Assembly: GCA_947495055.1 (NCBI GenBank)
Contig: CANLXO010000001.1
Coordinates: forward strand, 62,001 to 126,000
Origin: an uncultured Psychrobacter sp.
GTDB taxonomy: Bacteria; Pseudomonadota; Gammaproteobacteria; Pseudomonadales; Moraxellaceae
Length of the DNA stretch: 64,000 bases
Direction: 5' to 3'
The translations under genes and the position numbers were made by a program. How positions within the stretch are numbered: position 1 is the first letter of the stretch; each line of letters begins with the position of its first letter. Below the pieces are notes generated by a model. It did not search any database and was not told the origin of the DNA. It saw only the letters and a list, made by a program, of their open reading frames with translations. Of the stretch, positions 1 to 8,420 are shown in pieces.

Positions 1-466
1 CAGGATCTGACCCTGAATCAGGCTCTGTCAGACCAAAGCAGCCGACATACTCACCTGTTGCCAGCTTTGGTAGGTACTTTTCTCTTTGCTCTTCGGTACC
101 GTACTCATGTATCGGATGCATCACAAGGCTTGACTGGACACTCATCGCTGAGCGATATCCTGAATCTACCGCCTCGATCTCTTTAGCGATTAAGCCATAA
201 GCGACGCTAGATAATCCTGCACAGCCATATCCTTCGATCGTTACGCCGAGCAGTCCCATTTCACCCATTTGACGCATAATATTGCGATCAAAGTTCTCAT
301 TGCGATTGGCCTCTAGGATGCCAGGCATCAGCTCTTTTTGAAAAAACTGACGCGCGCTGTCAGTGACCATGCGCTCTTCGTCAGTTAACTGATCACGAAG
401 TAAAAACGGATCTTCCCAATCAAAGCTTGGGCTAGCATTAGTACGGGTGTTGGTAATAGGTGCCAT
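1..466 (-). CDS. gcdH: Acyl-CoA dehydrogenase, glutaryl-CoA dehydrogenase type (5' part only)
   Basis: Reading the minus strand from an ATG at 466 gives about 155 codons with no stop; the rest of the gene lies left of the window. The product starts [20 protein letters not shown] and contains the N-terminal helical part of the acyl-CoA dehydrogenase fold, ending in the FAD/substrate segment [13 protein letters not shown]. The wording of this N-terminus ([36 protein letters not shown]) fits glutaryl-CoA dehydrogenase, which oxidatively decarboxylates glutaryl-CoA to crotonyl-CoA in lysine and tryptophan breakdown. A strong ribosome binding site AAGGAG precedes the start. It is divergent from an IclR regulator, with two palindromes in between that could control it. 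The substrate assignment is inference; the family is clear. Confidence 0.85.
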   Translation of the reverse strand, partial: MAPITNTRTNASPSFDWEDPFLLRDQLTDEERMVTDSARQFFQKELMPGILEANRNENFDRNIMRQMGEMGLLGVTIEGYGCAGLSSVAYGLIAKEIEAVDSGYRSAMSVQSSLVMHPIHEYGTEEQREKYLPKLATGEYVGCFGLTEPDSGSDP

Positions 467-542
467 GTCGTGCTCCTTGACGTGCGGTTTGGTTGAATCG
501 CTCAATCTTGTCAAACAAATTAAATACTATACTTGACGTTGA

Positions 543-581
543 AGTTTCACTGTGCGAAACTAAGTTTCATAATGTAAAACT
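543..581. promoter_or_regulatory. Two 19-bp palindromes, candidate IclR operator
   Basis: Two related 19-bp inverted repeats lie in the divergent promoter region. The first (543-561) has perfect 6-bp arms AGTTTC/GAAACT. The second (563-581) has AGTTTC/AAAACT, one mismatch. They start exactly 20 bp apart, about two helical turns, so both would face the same side of the DNA. IclR proteins typically bind such palindromes as dimers or tetramers. That the neighbouring IclR gene product binds here is inference. Confidence 0.6.
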
Positions 582-635
582 ATTAAAGCAGAAATAATTT
601 GACTTGTAAATACTTAATTTAAGTTTGGGAACACC

Positions 636-1460
636 ATGACTAAAAATACAATGGCAAATGTCTCCTTGTTGTCGCGCACTACGGATCTACTTAAGCAAAG
701 TAAAGTCGATGAAGACCGACAATTCGTCGCCGCTTTGGGTCGCGGATTAGCTCTATTAGCAGCTTTCGAAAACGATGAAGTATTGAGCCATCAGCAACTG
801 TGTCAGATGAGCGGACTACCTAAGGCCACGGTTACTCGCCTAATTCATACCTTAACCGCGCTTGGGTTTTTGCGTACCACGCCGCATGGTCATTATCAGC
901 TTGGTAGCAGCGCGGTACGTCTGGGCGCATCGGCATGGAGTCGTCATGATATGGTAGCAATCGCTGAGCCTTTACTGCGCCAGTTCGCCATTGACCATGA
1001 AGTATCAGTCAATCTAGCGACAGAGGTTGAAGGCGAGATGCGTTACTTGGCGTGTCATCGTAGCCCCGCGCGCCTGTCGGTTAATCTACAAGTGGGCTCT
1101 GCTGTCCCCATTGATAAAACCGCTATCGGACGCGCTTTTTATGCAGTCAGTACGCCGACTCGGCAAAGCGTCATTGATAGTAAGTTGCAAGATCAGCTAA
1201 ATAAAGAACACTATCAGCAAGCACAAAGTATGTTAATTAAGGCGACGAAATTCTACGAGGCAAACGGTTATACCCTATCAGACGGTGAGTTCTCGCCCGA
1301 TATCTTGGCAGTAGCCGTTGGCGTATTCGATACCACTACAAGTCATTATGGCTATTCGCTCAATGCTAGCGTGCCAAGGGCGAATTGGGATGCGGATGAG
1401 TATGCGGCACAGATTGTGCCAAAGTTGCAGGCGTTGGCTGAGCGGATTGGGCGCGCTTAA
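636..1460 (+). CDS. IclR family transcriptional regulator
   Basis: The 274-residue protein has the usual IclR layout: an N-terminal winged helix-turn-helix at about residues 28-90 (recognition segment SGLPKATVTRLIHTL, wing GHYQLG) and a C-terminal effector-binding domain at about 105-272 (LATEVEGEMRYLACHRS, AIGRAFYA, AVAVGVFD). It has an extra leader of some 25 residues, and a second ATG at 651 is a possible start. IclR members regulate catabolic operons in response to small organic acids. Its divergence from an acyl-CoA dehydrogenase gene and the paired palindromes between them suggest it controls that gene and itself; the effector is unknown. Confidence 0.9.
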   Translation: MTKNTMANVSLLSRTTDLLKQSKVDEDRQFVAALGRGLALLAAFENDEVLSHQQLCQMSGLPKATVTRLIHTLTALGFLRTTPHGHYQLGSSAVRLGASAWSRHDMVAIAEPLLRQFAIDHEVSVNLATEVEGEMRYLACHRSPARLSVNLQVGSAVPIDKTAIGRAFYAVSTPTRQSVIDSKLQDQLNKEHYQQAQSMLIKATKFYEANGYTLSDGEFSPDILAVAVGVFDTTTSHYGYSLNASVPRANWDADEYAAQIVPKLQALAERIGRA

Positions 1461-1533
1461 ATATTTAATAAACGACCAAACATTAGCTTATCGTTACTCA
1501 ACTATCATTTAGTCGCTATATTATCGAGTTATA

Positions 1534-1576
1534 ATAAGGCGTGTTGTTTACGCAACCGCTTATCGCCTTTTTTTGT
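1534..1576 (+). terminator. Probable terminator after the IclR gene
   Basis: A hairpin with arms ATAAG/CTTAT, CG/CG and GTTG/CAAC (two single-base bulges), or alternatively AAGGCG/CGCCTT, runs into a tract of eight T. It covers the first codons of a possible TTG start for the next gene, which supports the ATG at 1597 instead. Confidence 0.55.
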
Positions 1577-1596
1577 TTCTAATAGCTGAGCTTGTC

Positions 1597-3348
1597 ATGC
1601 CCCAATCTCGTACCAACCTAAACGCTGAACCTAAATCAGACTCCTACCTCATTGGTCTTTTGCTACGCTATAGCACCTTGGCTGCAGCCGCTTTACTCTT
1701 TTTGGCAGGCTTACTGTTGACCAACTGGTGGCTGATTATTATCGGTGGGGCATTAGTCGCCATCGGGGTTTATGATCTCATTCAATCCAAGCATTCTATA
1801 TTAAACAACTACCCTATCGCCGGTCACATCCGCTATGTGCTTGAGGACTTTCGTCCTGAGATTCGCCAGTATTTACTTGAAGATGATAAAGAACAAGTCC
1901 CGTTTTCACGCCAGCAACGTGCGCTTGTGTATCAACGTGCCAAAAATGTCAGCGATACCAATGCTTTTGGGACACTAGATGATTTATATCATCATGGTAA
2001 AGAGTGGTTTTTGCAATCGGCAGTTAGTCACCCATTAGAAAAACAAGACTTTCGCATTACGGTTGGTAACGAGCATTGTCAGCAGCCGCATGACATGTCG
2101 GTGTTTAATATCTCGGCAATGAGCTTTGGCAGTCTGTCTGCCAATGCCATTATGGCACTCAATCAAGGCGCTAAGATCGGCGGCTTTACTCACGATACTG
2201 GCGAGGGCGCGATTAGTCCGTATCACCGCAAGTTCGGTGGTGATCTGATTTGGGAGCTGGGTACGGGTTATTTTGGTTGCCGTACTGATGATGGTAGCTT
2301 TGATGCGCAGACTTTTCGTGACAAAGCGATCGATCCTCAAGTTAAAATGATTGAGATTAAACTTTCACAAGGCGCCAAACCAGGTAAGGGCGGCGTTCTT
2401 CCTAGTGAAAAAATCACTCAAGAGATTGCAGATACGCGCCAAGTTCCTATGGGTCAAGATTGCGTATCGCCCTCCTCCCATAGCGCATTTAGCACGCCAC
2501 TCGAACTTGTCGCATTTTGGCAGCAATTACGCGAATTATCAGGGGGTAAGCCTGTCGGCTTTAAGCTATGCGTCGGGCAACCTTGGCAGTTTATGGCGAT
2601 TGTCAAAGCGATGATGGAGACTGACAACTATCCTGATTTTATCGTTATTGATGGCGCTGAGGGTGGTACAGGAGCTGCCCCTGTCGAGTTTATGGATAAT
2701 GTCGGTATGCCGCTGATTGATGGGTTTTTACTCGTGCATAACACTCTAGTTGGTGCTGGTATTCGTGACAAGATTAAGCTTGGTGTTAGTGGCAAGATCG
2801 TCTCAGGCTTTGATATTGCCCGCTTTTTGGCTCTGGGTGCAGATTGGTGTAACTCAGCGCGCGGCTTTATGTTTGCAGTGGGCTGTATTCAATCGCGCTC
2901 ATGCCATACCAACACTTGCCCGACAGGCGTTGCGACTCAAGACCCGTATCGCCAAAAGGCGCTTGATGTACCGAGCAAAGCTGAGCGCGTAGCAAGCTTT
3001 CACAAAAACACCCTCAAATCTCTCGCCAGTATCGTAGGTGCAGTTGGACTTGAGCATCCTAGTCAATTAAAGCCCTATCATATCGCACGGCGCTTAGATG
3101 ACGGTCAGATCAAGCTACTATCTAAGTTTTATTACTTTACAGACGAAGGCGCTTTACTCGATCACAGTGCGCGCGCAGATGTCTTTAACCAGATGTGGGT
3201 GATGGCGGATGCTCATACCTTTTTGCCTGATAACGATGCGCTTATTGCTTACAACAAAGACTCGCGAGATAAAGGTAAAAAAACTCGCAGCTACGGTATA
3301 GAATCTATTGAAGACGTTACAGAAGATATCAATGAGAACCTAAAGTAA
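1597..3348 (+). CDS. FMN-binding glutamate synthase family protein
   Basis: The 583-residue product has two N-terminal hydrophobic segments (about residues 20-60) that should anchor it in the inner membrane. After these comes the FMN-binding central domain of glutamate synthase large subunits, without the glutaminase domain. Visible family motifs are FNISAMSFGSLS, HDTGEGAISPYH, GQDCVSPSSHSAF, IDGAEGGTGAAP and the cysteine cluster GCIQSRSCHTNTCPTG near residues 429-445, which in relatives carries a 3Fe-4S cluster. Stand-alone proteins of this type have no settled reaction. The ATG at 1597 is preferred over an upstream TTG at 1573 because the latter lies in the terminator T-tract. Only 2 nt separate it from the next gene, so the two are probably co-transcribed. 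Confidence 0.85.
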   Translation: MPQSRTNLNAEPKSDSYLIGLLLRYSTLAAAALLFLAGLLLTNWWLIIIGGALVAIGVYDLIQSKHSILNNYPIAGHIRYVLEDFRPEIRQYLLEDDKEQVPFSRQQRALVYQRAKNVSDTNAFGTLDDLYHHGKEWFLQSAVSHPLEKQDFRITVGNEHCQQPHDMSVFNISAMSFGSLSANAIMALNQGAKIGGFTHDTGEGAISPYHRKFGGDLIWELGTGYFGCRTDDGSFDAQTFRDKAIDPQVKMIEIKLSQGAKPGKGGVLPSEKITQEIADTRQVPMGQDCVSPSSHSAFSTPLELVAFWQQLRELSGGKPVGFKLCVGQPWQFMAIVKAMMETDNYPDFIVIDGAEGGTGAAPVEFMDNVGMPLIDGFLLVHNTLVGAGIRDKIKLGVSGKIVSGFDIARFLALGADWCNSARGFMFAVGCIQSRSCHTNTCPTGVATQDPYRQKALDVPSKAERVASFHKNTLKSLASIVGAVGLEHPSQLKPYHIARRLDDGQIKLLSKFYYFTDEGALLDHSARADVFNQMWVMADAHTFLPDNDALIAYNKDSRDKGKKTRSYGIESIEDVTEDINENLK

Positions 3349-3350
3349 GT

Positions 3351-4154
3351 ATGTACCCTATTACTATCATGGCAAACGTTACTGTCTTTTTGGGATTAAC
3401 GCTGAGCGCTTGCCAGCCTGTTGATTCAAATATCACAGACATATCGAATAAAGACTGGTCATGCTCAAGTCAAGATAGCCCTTTTAGCTATAGTGCGTGT
3501 CAGATTAGTCAAGAAGCGCTTGCTGGCGATGACTATCAGCTCAAACTGTTTTGGCAAGATGATAAAGAGCAGACGCTTTTGAGCTTTGATACGCTTTTAG
3601 CTCGCCTACCAGATGAGCAAACCCTAGCCTTTGCGATGAACGCAGGTATGTATAATCAAGCATATGCCCCTATTGGTTATACGGTAATAGAGGGTCAAGA
3701 GATTCGCGCGCTTAACTTAAACGAAGGCGGTGGCAATTTTCATTTATTGCCTAATGGCGTATTGTGGTGGAATAAAGCAGGCTTAGTACAAATTACTGAA
3801 AGTAATGTTTTGGATACGTTAATTAAAAATGGTGAAGCAAGACCCAGTTACGCCACTCAATCAGGACCGATGCTAGTCATAAACGGCGACATTCACCCAG
3901 AGTTTAATGCCGATAGCACTTCACTAAAATTTCGTAACGGTGTCGGTGTTTGTGAGGATGGTAGCGTACAGCTCGTTAATAGTAATGAGCTGGTGAACTT
4001 TTACGCTTTCGCTTCTTTATTCAAGGACAATTTAAACTGCCCAAATGCGCTATTTTTGGATGGCGGTATTGCCTCTGCGCTCTACGCGCCAAGTATTGAT
4101 AAACACGACAAAAAAGAGATGGGCGTGATGGTTGGAGTGGTCATAAACAAATAG
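3351..4154 (+). CDS. Phosphodiester glycosidase (NAGPA/DUF2233) family lipoprotein
   Basis: The 267-residue protein begins with a short signal peptide ending in a lipobox-like LTLSAC (Cys at about 20), so it is probably a periplasmic lipoprotein. The rest matches the phosphodiester glycosidase/YigE family: FAMNAGMYNQAYAPIGY, LNLNEGGGNFHL, ATQSGPMLVINGD and ALFLDGGIASALYAP are its conserved blocks. Relatives hydrolyse sugar-1-phosphodiester linkages; the bacterial substrate is unknown. It follows the FMN glutamate-synthase-like gene by 2 nt and ends at a hairpin shared with the convergent VWA gene. An ATG at 3369 is an alternative start but would shorten the signal peptide. Confidence 0.8.
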   Translation: MYPITIMANVTVFLGLTLSACQPVDSNITDISNKDWSCSSQDSPFSYSACQISQEALAGDDYQLKLFWQDDKEQTLLSFDTLLARLPDEQTLAFAMNAGMYNQAYAPIGYTVIEGQEIRALNLNEGGGNFHLLPNGVLWWNKAGLVQITESNVLDTLIKNGEARPSYATQSGPMLVINGDIHPEFNADSTSLKFRNGVGVCEDGSVQLVNSNELVNFYAFASLFKDNLNCPNALFLDGGIASALYAPSIDKHDKKEMGVMVGVVINK

Positions 4155-4184
4155 CGCCTCAAACCTTTGGGTTTAAAGCGCTAC
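4152..4184. terminator. Hairpin between convergent genes
   Basis: Arms TAGCGC/GCGCTA flank an inner AAACC/GGTTT stem, immediately after the glycosidase stop and facing the end of the VWA gene. There is no long T-run on either side, so efficiency is uncertain. Confidence 0.45.
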
Positions 4185-4204
4185 GATAGCACAAGGATAA
4201 AAAA

Positions 4205-5440
4205 TCAACGCGCCAAATAAGACGTCATGTCCTCAACGCCATGCAAAGTCATGGGATACATCTTATTATCGAACACTTTTTTTATCTCATTGATGGTTTG
4301 TGTATAGTGCCAGTAGGCGGGGTTCTCAGGATTAAGCCAAGCGACTTTATCAAAGTGATCGAGCACCCGCTTGAGCCACACTACCCCTGCTTCGTTATTC
4401 ATATACTCAACACTACCGCCGACCGTCATCAGCTCGTATGGCGACATTGACGCATCTCCAACAAAGATAACCCGATACTCGCGCCCATATTTATTGAGTA
4501 GCTCATAGGTCGGCATACGCGCGCTATGGCGGCGATTGTTATCTTGCCAGACATAATCGTATAGGCAGTTATGAAAGTAAAAAAACTCTAACGTCTTAAA
4601 CTCGTTTTTCGCCGCAGAAAATAACTTCTCTAGAGCCTCAACATGAATGTCCATACTACCGCCAATATCAAATAGCATGAGCACTTTGACGCGGTTGCGC
4701 CGCTCGGGCTGCATATGGATATCGAGTACGCCTTTTTTGGCAGTGCGTTTGATAGTCTCATGGATATCTAGCTCATCGTCACTACCGGTGCGGGCAAACT
4801 GGCGTAGATTACGTAGTGCCATCTGAATTTGGCGCGTGCCGAGCAGATTGTCATCGTCAAGATTGCGATATTTACGCTGCTCCCATACTTTAGCAGCGCT
4901 GCGCTTACGCGACTCCCCGCCCACGCGCACGCCCTCTGGATGATCGCCATAAGCACCAAAAGGTGATGTGCCGCCCGTACCGACCCACTTGCTGCCGCCT
5001 TGATGACGCTCTTTTTGCTCTTTGAGACGCTCCTCAAGCGCCTTCATGAGCTCCTCAAGTGAGCCGTACTTTTTTAGTAGTTGCCGCTGCTCTTCGGTGA
5101 GGTTTTTGGGATCAAGTTTTAGATCTAACCACTCCTGTGGCACATCCGTGAGCTTGCCCATCAACTCATCGATATCTAAGCTGTCGACGCCTTCGAAATA
5201 ATCTGCCATCGCCCGATCAAACTTGTCAAAATGACGCTCATCTTTGACCATACACAGTCTGATAAGTCGATACATATCCTCACGACTGGCAAAGGCAGGC
5301 AGCTTTGTGTCCGCTTCCTGTGATGATAATGCGTGCTGCATCATCAGGCCTTTATCCAGCGCTGCGTTGAGATCGAGTAGCTCACGCGTACTGACGGGTA
5401 CGCCATAAGTGCGCAGGGTATAGAATAATTTTATAAACAT
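4205..5440 (-). CDS. VWA domain-containing protein (CoxE-like)
   Basis: The 411-residue protein has an N-terminal helical region (about 1-130), a glycine- and charge-rich middle (GGSKWVGTGGTSPFGAYG) and a C-terminal von Willebrand A domain from about residue 225. The metal-site motif reads FDIGGSMD, in which the usual DxSxS is DxGxS; this variant is common in CoxE-like proteins. Such proteins pair with MoxR ATPases and are thought to act together in protein maturation or metal-centre insertion. The MoxR gene lies 21 nt upstream on the same strand, so they form an operon. A clear ribosome binding site (AGGT) precedes the start. The client protein is not evident from the neighbourhood. Confidence 0.88.
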   Translation of the reverse strand: MFIKLFYTLRTYGVPVSTRELLDLNAALDKGLMMQHALSSQEADTKLPAFASREDMYRLIRLCMVKDERHFDKFDRAMADYFEGVDSLDIDELMGKLTDVPQEWLDLKLDPKNLTEEQRQLLKKYGSLEELMKALEERLKEQKERHQGGSKWVGTGGTSPFGAYGDHPEGVRVGGESRKRSAAKVWEQRKYRNLDDDNLLGTRQIQMALRNLRQFARTGSDDELDIHETIKRTAKKGVLDIHMQPERRNRVKVLMLFDIGGSMDIHVEALEKLFSAAKNEFKTLEFFYFHNCLYDYVWQDNNRRHSARMPTYELLNKYGREYRVIFVGDASMSPYELMTVGGSVEYMNNEAGVVWLKRVLDHFDKVAWLNPENPAYWHYTQTINEIKKVFDNKMYPMTLHGVEDMTSYLAR

Positions 5441-5461
5441 AAAATACCTATCTGGCAGGTG

Positions 5462-6337
5462 TTAACGGCGCATCATATTGGCAAAGCGCTGTAATAAATT
5501 GACATCGGCTTCGTTTTTGAGCAGAGCGCCATATAATGGCGGAATAGACTTTTCACCGCGCAAATTCTCTTCTAACTCTTCTTGTGCCATGTCATCGGCG
5601 AGCAACAATGTGAGCCAATCAACCAGTTCTGATGTTGAAGGCGGTTTTTTAAGACCTTGGATATTACGTAGCTTATAGAAGATATCAAGCGCATCATTGA
5701 CCAGCTTTTCTTGAATATTAGGAAAATGCACGTCGATGATTTGACGCATGGTTTGCTCTTCAGGGAAGTCAATATAATGAAAGAAACAACGACGCAAAAA
5801 CGCATCGGGTAGCTCTTTTTCATTATTTGAAGTGATGATAATCACAGGGCGCTGGGTAGCAGTAACCGTCTCGCCTGTCTCATAGACATAAAAAGACATT
5901 TTGTCTAATTCATGCAATAAGTCATTGGGAAATTCAATGTCTGCTTTATCGACCTCATCGATCAATAAGACGCAGCGCTCCTCACTGGTGAACGCCTCCC
6001 ACAATTTACCCGGCTTGATGTAGTTGCCAATATCATAGACCTTGTCATCGCCGAGTTGCGAGTCACGCAAACGCGATACCGCATCATATTCGTATAGTCC
6101 CTGCTCAGCTTTGGTCGTTGACTTAATATGCCATGTGATAAGCGGCATACCTAGACTTTGGGCGACTTCTTCTGCCAGTAAAGTTTTGCCCGTACCCGGC
6201 TCGCCTTTGATCAAAAGTGGCTTTTGCAAGGTCATTGCCGCATTGACCGCCAGTTGCAAGTCATCAGTTGCAATATAATTATTGGTCCCCGTAAAGGTTT
6301 TGAGGTTGTCACTAGTGGCAGAATTATCAATACTCAT
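5462..6337 (-). CDS. MoxR family AAA+ ATPase
   Basis: The 291-residue protein is a complete MoxR-type AAA+ ATPase. It shows Walker A GEPGTGKTLLAEEVA (about residues 41-55), Walker B VLLIDEVDKAD (about 123-133), sensor-1 ITSNNEKELPDAFLRRC and the C-terminal lid with PSTSELVDWLTLL. MoxR ATPases act as chaperones with VWA partners, and the partner here is the next gene, 21 nt downstream. Transcription of the pair appears to start in the 212-bp region to its right, which also holds the terminator of the upstream gene. Confidence 0.93.
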   Translation of the reverse strand: MSIDNSATSDNLKTFTGTNNYIATDDLQLAVNAAMTLQKPLLIKGEPGTGKTLLAEEVAQSLGMPLITWHIKSTTKAEQGLYEYDAVSRLRDSQLGDDKVYDIGNYIKPGKLWEAFTSEERCVLLIDEVDKADIEFPNDLLHELDKMSFYVYETGETVTATQRPVIIITSNNEKELPDAFLRRCFFHYIDFPEEQTMRQIIDVHFPNIQEKLVNDALDIFYKLRNIQGLKKPPSTSELVDWLTLLLADDMAQEELEENLRGEKSIPPLYGALLKNEADVNLLQRFANMMRR

Positions 6338-6458
6338 AATTGGATCTCTATCATTGTTATTAAGGTATAAAAAGGGATGTTTTAGAGTAGCACAGGCGCT
6401 GTTAATGCCAAAATACTCATGCGTTCGTCTTCGGTATCTATTCCTCTTCGGTAGTCAT

Positions 6459-6488
6459 AAAAAAAGACACCCAAAAGTGTCTTTTAAA
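6459..6488 (-). terminator. Rho-independent terminator downstream of the 252-aa membrane protein gene
   Basis: A perfect 9-bp stem AAAAGACAC/GTGTCTTTT with a 6-nt loop ends in a T-run when read on the minus strand (TGTCTTTTTTTATG). Confidence 0.85.
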
Positions 6489-6549
6489 GCCTTGTCTACT
6501 TGCTATGATGTCTAGCTACTTTGATACTTACTATCCTTCATTGTGCTTT

Positions 6550-7308
6550 CTATTCCTCATTGTGCTTTTTGTTGGCAGGATTATCTAATTCAACAGAAGG
6601 TTTGACTCGTTTAGCCTTGTCTATCACTCTTTGCGCGGCAGACTCTTCACTATAAAAGCCTTTTCTCACCTTTTTAGGTTCAGTCTCAACGATAGGTGCC
6701 TGCGTAAGTGGTACTTTTTCTTGAGTCTTATGCAGGCTGACACTGTTAGCATTAGTACTATCGGCGCTGCTAGGGTCTAGGCTATCTTTGGCTGCGTAGT
6801 TATTCATTGCCAGATGACCTGTTGTTAATTGCATCGTCGCCTGAGTATCCTCAGCAGAATTTGCGCGTGCTTTTGCTTTGGCAAGGCTAGATTCAAACGC
6901 GCCGCGAATAAGCTGCCATAAAAAGCCAATAAATAAACCGACTACCAGTACAACTAATATCGGTAAGGCACTATTAATTGCCGCTGTCGTATCTTTCATC
7001 ATAAGCGCGTAGACGACGCCGATACTCGCAGGAGCAAGCAAGCTTGGATCACCTAAAGCCGTTCCTGGCGCAAGCAGTACTGCAAATAGTACCATCCAAG
7101 TCATACCGCCCAGTGGTCGCGGTAGCATACGAGCGACGAGAAGCCATAATAGTAGGACGACGACCGTGCCACCTATATAAGCGTACATCGGCAGATCCGC
7201 AGGCGGTACGCCTTTGACCATCTGACTCCACCAAATAAGGATCTCACCGAGGATATCACTCAGCGTATCTAAAGGCAGAAACTGTAAAATATTTTTTAAC
7301 CAATCCAT
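6550..7308 (-). CDS. Uncharacterised membrane protein
   Basis: I do not recognise a family. The 252-residue product has about four membrane segments in its first 150 residues (YIGGTVVVLLLWLLVARML, WMVLFAVLLAPGTAL, SLLAPASIGVVYALMM, ALPILVVLVVGLFIGFLW). A hydrophilic, probably cytoplasmic tail of about 100 residues follows, rich in Ala, Ser, Lys and Glu. The tail contains KKVRKGFYSEESAAQRVIDKAKRVKP, which may bind nucleic acid or phospholipid head groups by charge. It sits alone between ycgL and moxR on the same strand and has its own terminator. No strong ribosome binding site is visible at this start. Confidence 0.75.
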   Translation of the reverse strand: MDWLKNILQFLPLDTLSDILGEILIWWSQMVKGVPPADLPMYAYIGGTVVVLLLWLLVARMLPRPLGGMTWMVLFAVLLAPGTALGDPSLLAPASIGVVYALMMKDTTAAINSALPILVVLVVGLFIGFLWQLIRGAFESSLAKAKARANSAEDTQATMQLTTGHLAMNNYAAKDSLDPSSADSTNANSVSLHKTQEKVPLTQAPIVETEPKKVRKGFYSEESAAQRVIDKAKRVKPSVELDNPANKKHNEE

Positions 7309-7455
7309 ACGTGTTTTATATACCTAGGTTATTAGCCACTATCGAACGTGTAGCGCTAAGCGTAATGAGTCATTAAAACGCTAGTGTGCAAAAGATGTGT
7401 CATAGACCGCTAGTTTAACACGGCTTTATACCCAAATGCATACGTGGACAGCGTT

Positions 7456-7776
7456 TTAGTCATACCTTTTGTCTTGCGCTTCTTTAGCACGCATCTCAGC
7501 TTGACGGCGCATCACGTCTTGCGGCGGCATTTGCACATAATAGCCTTGCGACTGCAATTTGGCGAGTACCTCACCTTTATCAACGCGAGCCAGCTTAGAG
7601 GTGCTATCCAAATCCAGATGCATCACAAACTTGCTTTGACCAAGCGTCGACCGAAAGTCTTTAGGCAACACGCCAAGCCAGTCCTTGAGCTCATCAGTAT
7701 CATCGGGAAAATCAGGACGGGCGATGTAAACATACATATCGCTGTGCTTGGGGAATTTATAAATATCACAATGCAT
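7456..7776 (-). CDS. ycgL: YcgL domain-containing protein
   Basis: The 106-residue protein matches the small YcgL family: CDIYKFPKHSDMYVYIARPD at the start, a middle SKFVMHLDLDSTSKLARVD and the signature GYYVQMPPQD. The family has a solved alpha/beta fold but no established biochemical role. In many gammaproteobacteria it lies next to ribonuclease D; here rnd is 8 kb away. An overlapping frame on the opposite strand (7444-7791) is a shadow. Confidence 0.88.
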   Translation of the reverse strand: MHCDIYKFPKHSDMYVYIARPDFPDDTDELKDWLGVLPKDFRSTLGQSKFVMHLDLDSTSKLARVDKGEVLAKLQSQGYYVQMPPQDVMRRQAEMRAKEAQDKRYD

Positions 7777-7961
7777 AAAATTGGCCTATAAATTGAATTC
7801 ATTGTAGATTAGCACAAATCAGCTTTGCATCATTAGCGGCTTTACGTTTGGGTATGGTAAATCGATATGGTCTAGCCTTTAACATCAAAATACTATTCTT
7901 ATAAAATTTATCAGGCCATGACTTGTAAAAGGTCAGTGAACCTTTCATAATAAAGGCGTTA

Positions 7962-8260
7962 TTCAGGAGAGAGTCTCATATAAGTTTATGATTATGTTAT
8001 GAGACCACCGAAGGCGCATCTACCCTGCCAATCGCTCAGGTACAAAGGACTGAATAACCCATGTCTATTAGGTTTTATGCTGTTACGTTTAAACGCATAT
8101 TAACCCATACCTTAGGCATAACAAATCTGGAGAGCGGTAAAGGTGATGCATTATTACCCTTACCCACCGAAGGGGAGAAAATACGTTGCTATTAACTTTC
8201 AATTAAAAGCTAATATTATAACGACGTATTGAAAATCTCAGGTCACAGGACAGATAGGGC
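7962..8260 (+). ncRNA. Tandem glycine riboswitch
   Basis: Two glycine aptamers lie in series upstream of gcvT. Aptamer 1 (about 7962-8060) has the hallmark segments CAGGAGAGAG, CCACCGAAGG and CGCTCAGGTACAAAGGAC. Aptamer 2 (about 8127-8260) has CTGGAGAGCG, CCACCGAAGGGG and CTCAGGTCACAGGACAG. The P3-side helix of aptamer 2 is unusually long, with arms AATACGT (8180-8186) and ACGTATT (8224-8230) enclosing a further AT-rich stem. Glycine binding normally turns on glycine cleavage genes, which fits the gcvT gene 160 bp downstream. Confidence 0.93.
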
Positions 8261-8264
8261 TTTT

Positions 8265-8420
8265 GCTAAACGAGCTTACGCGCTTGTTTGGTCTATGCTT
8301 TATTTATTGTGCACCCCTTTTGTGCTACCTTTAAAGTCAAGTTTACGCCAAGCGAACTTGCCTCCCACTACTGCTTAACGCTTTAGTCGTTACTGCGACT
8401 AGCGTTTACAAGGATTTGTT
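8265..8420 (+). promoter_or_regulatory. Riboswitch expression platform and gcvT leader
   Basis: Three hairpins can form between the aptamers and gcvT: AACGAGC/GCTTGTT (about 8269-8288), CAAGTT/AACTTG (about 8337-8360), and a strong one with arms AACGCT+AGTCG / CGACT+AGCGTT (8377-8406, 2-nt bulge). The last ends 4 nt before the ribosome binding site AAGGAT. None has a T-run, so control at translation initiation is more likely than a simple intrinsic terminator; this is inference. Confidence 0.5.

Noticed and set aside
1573..1596. TTG start extending the FMN glutamate-synthase-like protein by 8 residues
   Set aside because: It lies in the T-run of the upstream terminator and has no ribosome binding site; the ATG at 1597 is more plausible.
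7444..7791. Open frame opposite ycgL
   Set aside because: It mirrors the coding frame of ycgL, which matches a known family.
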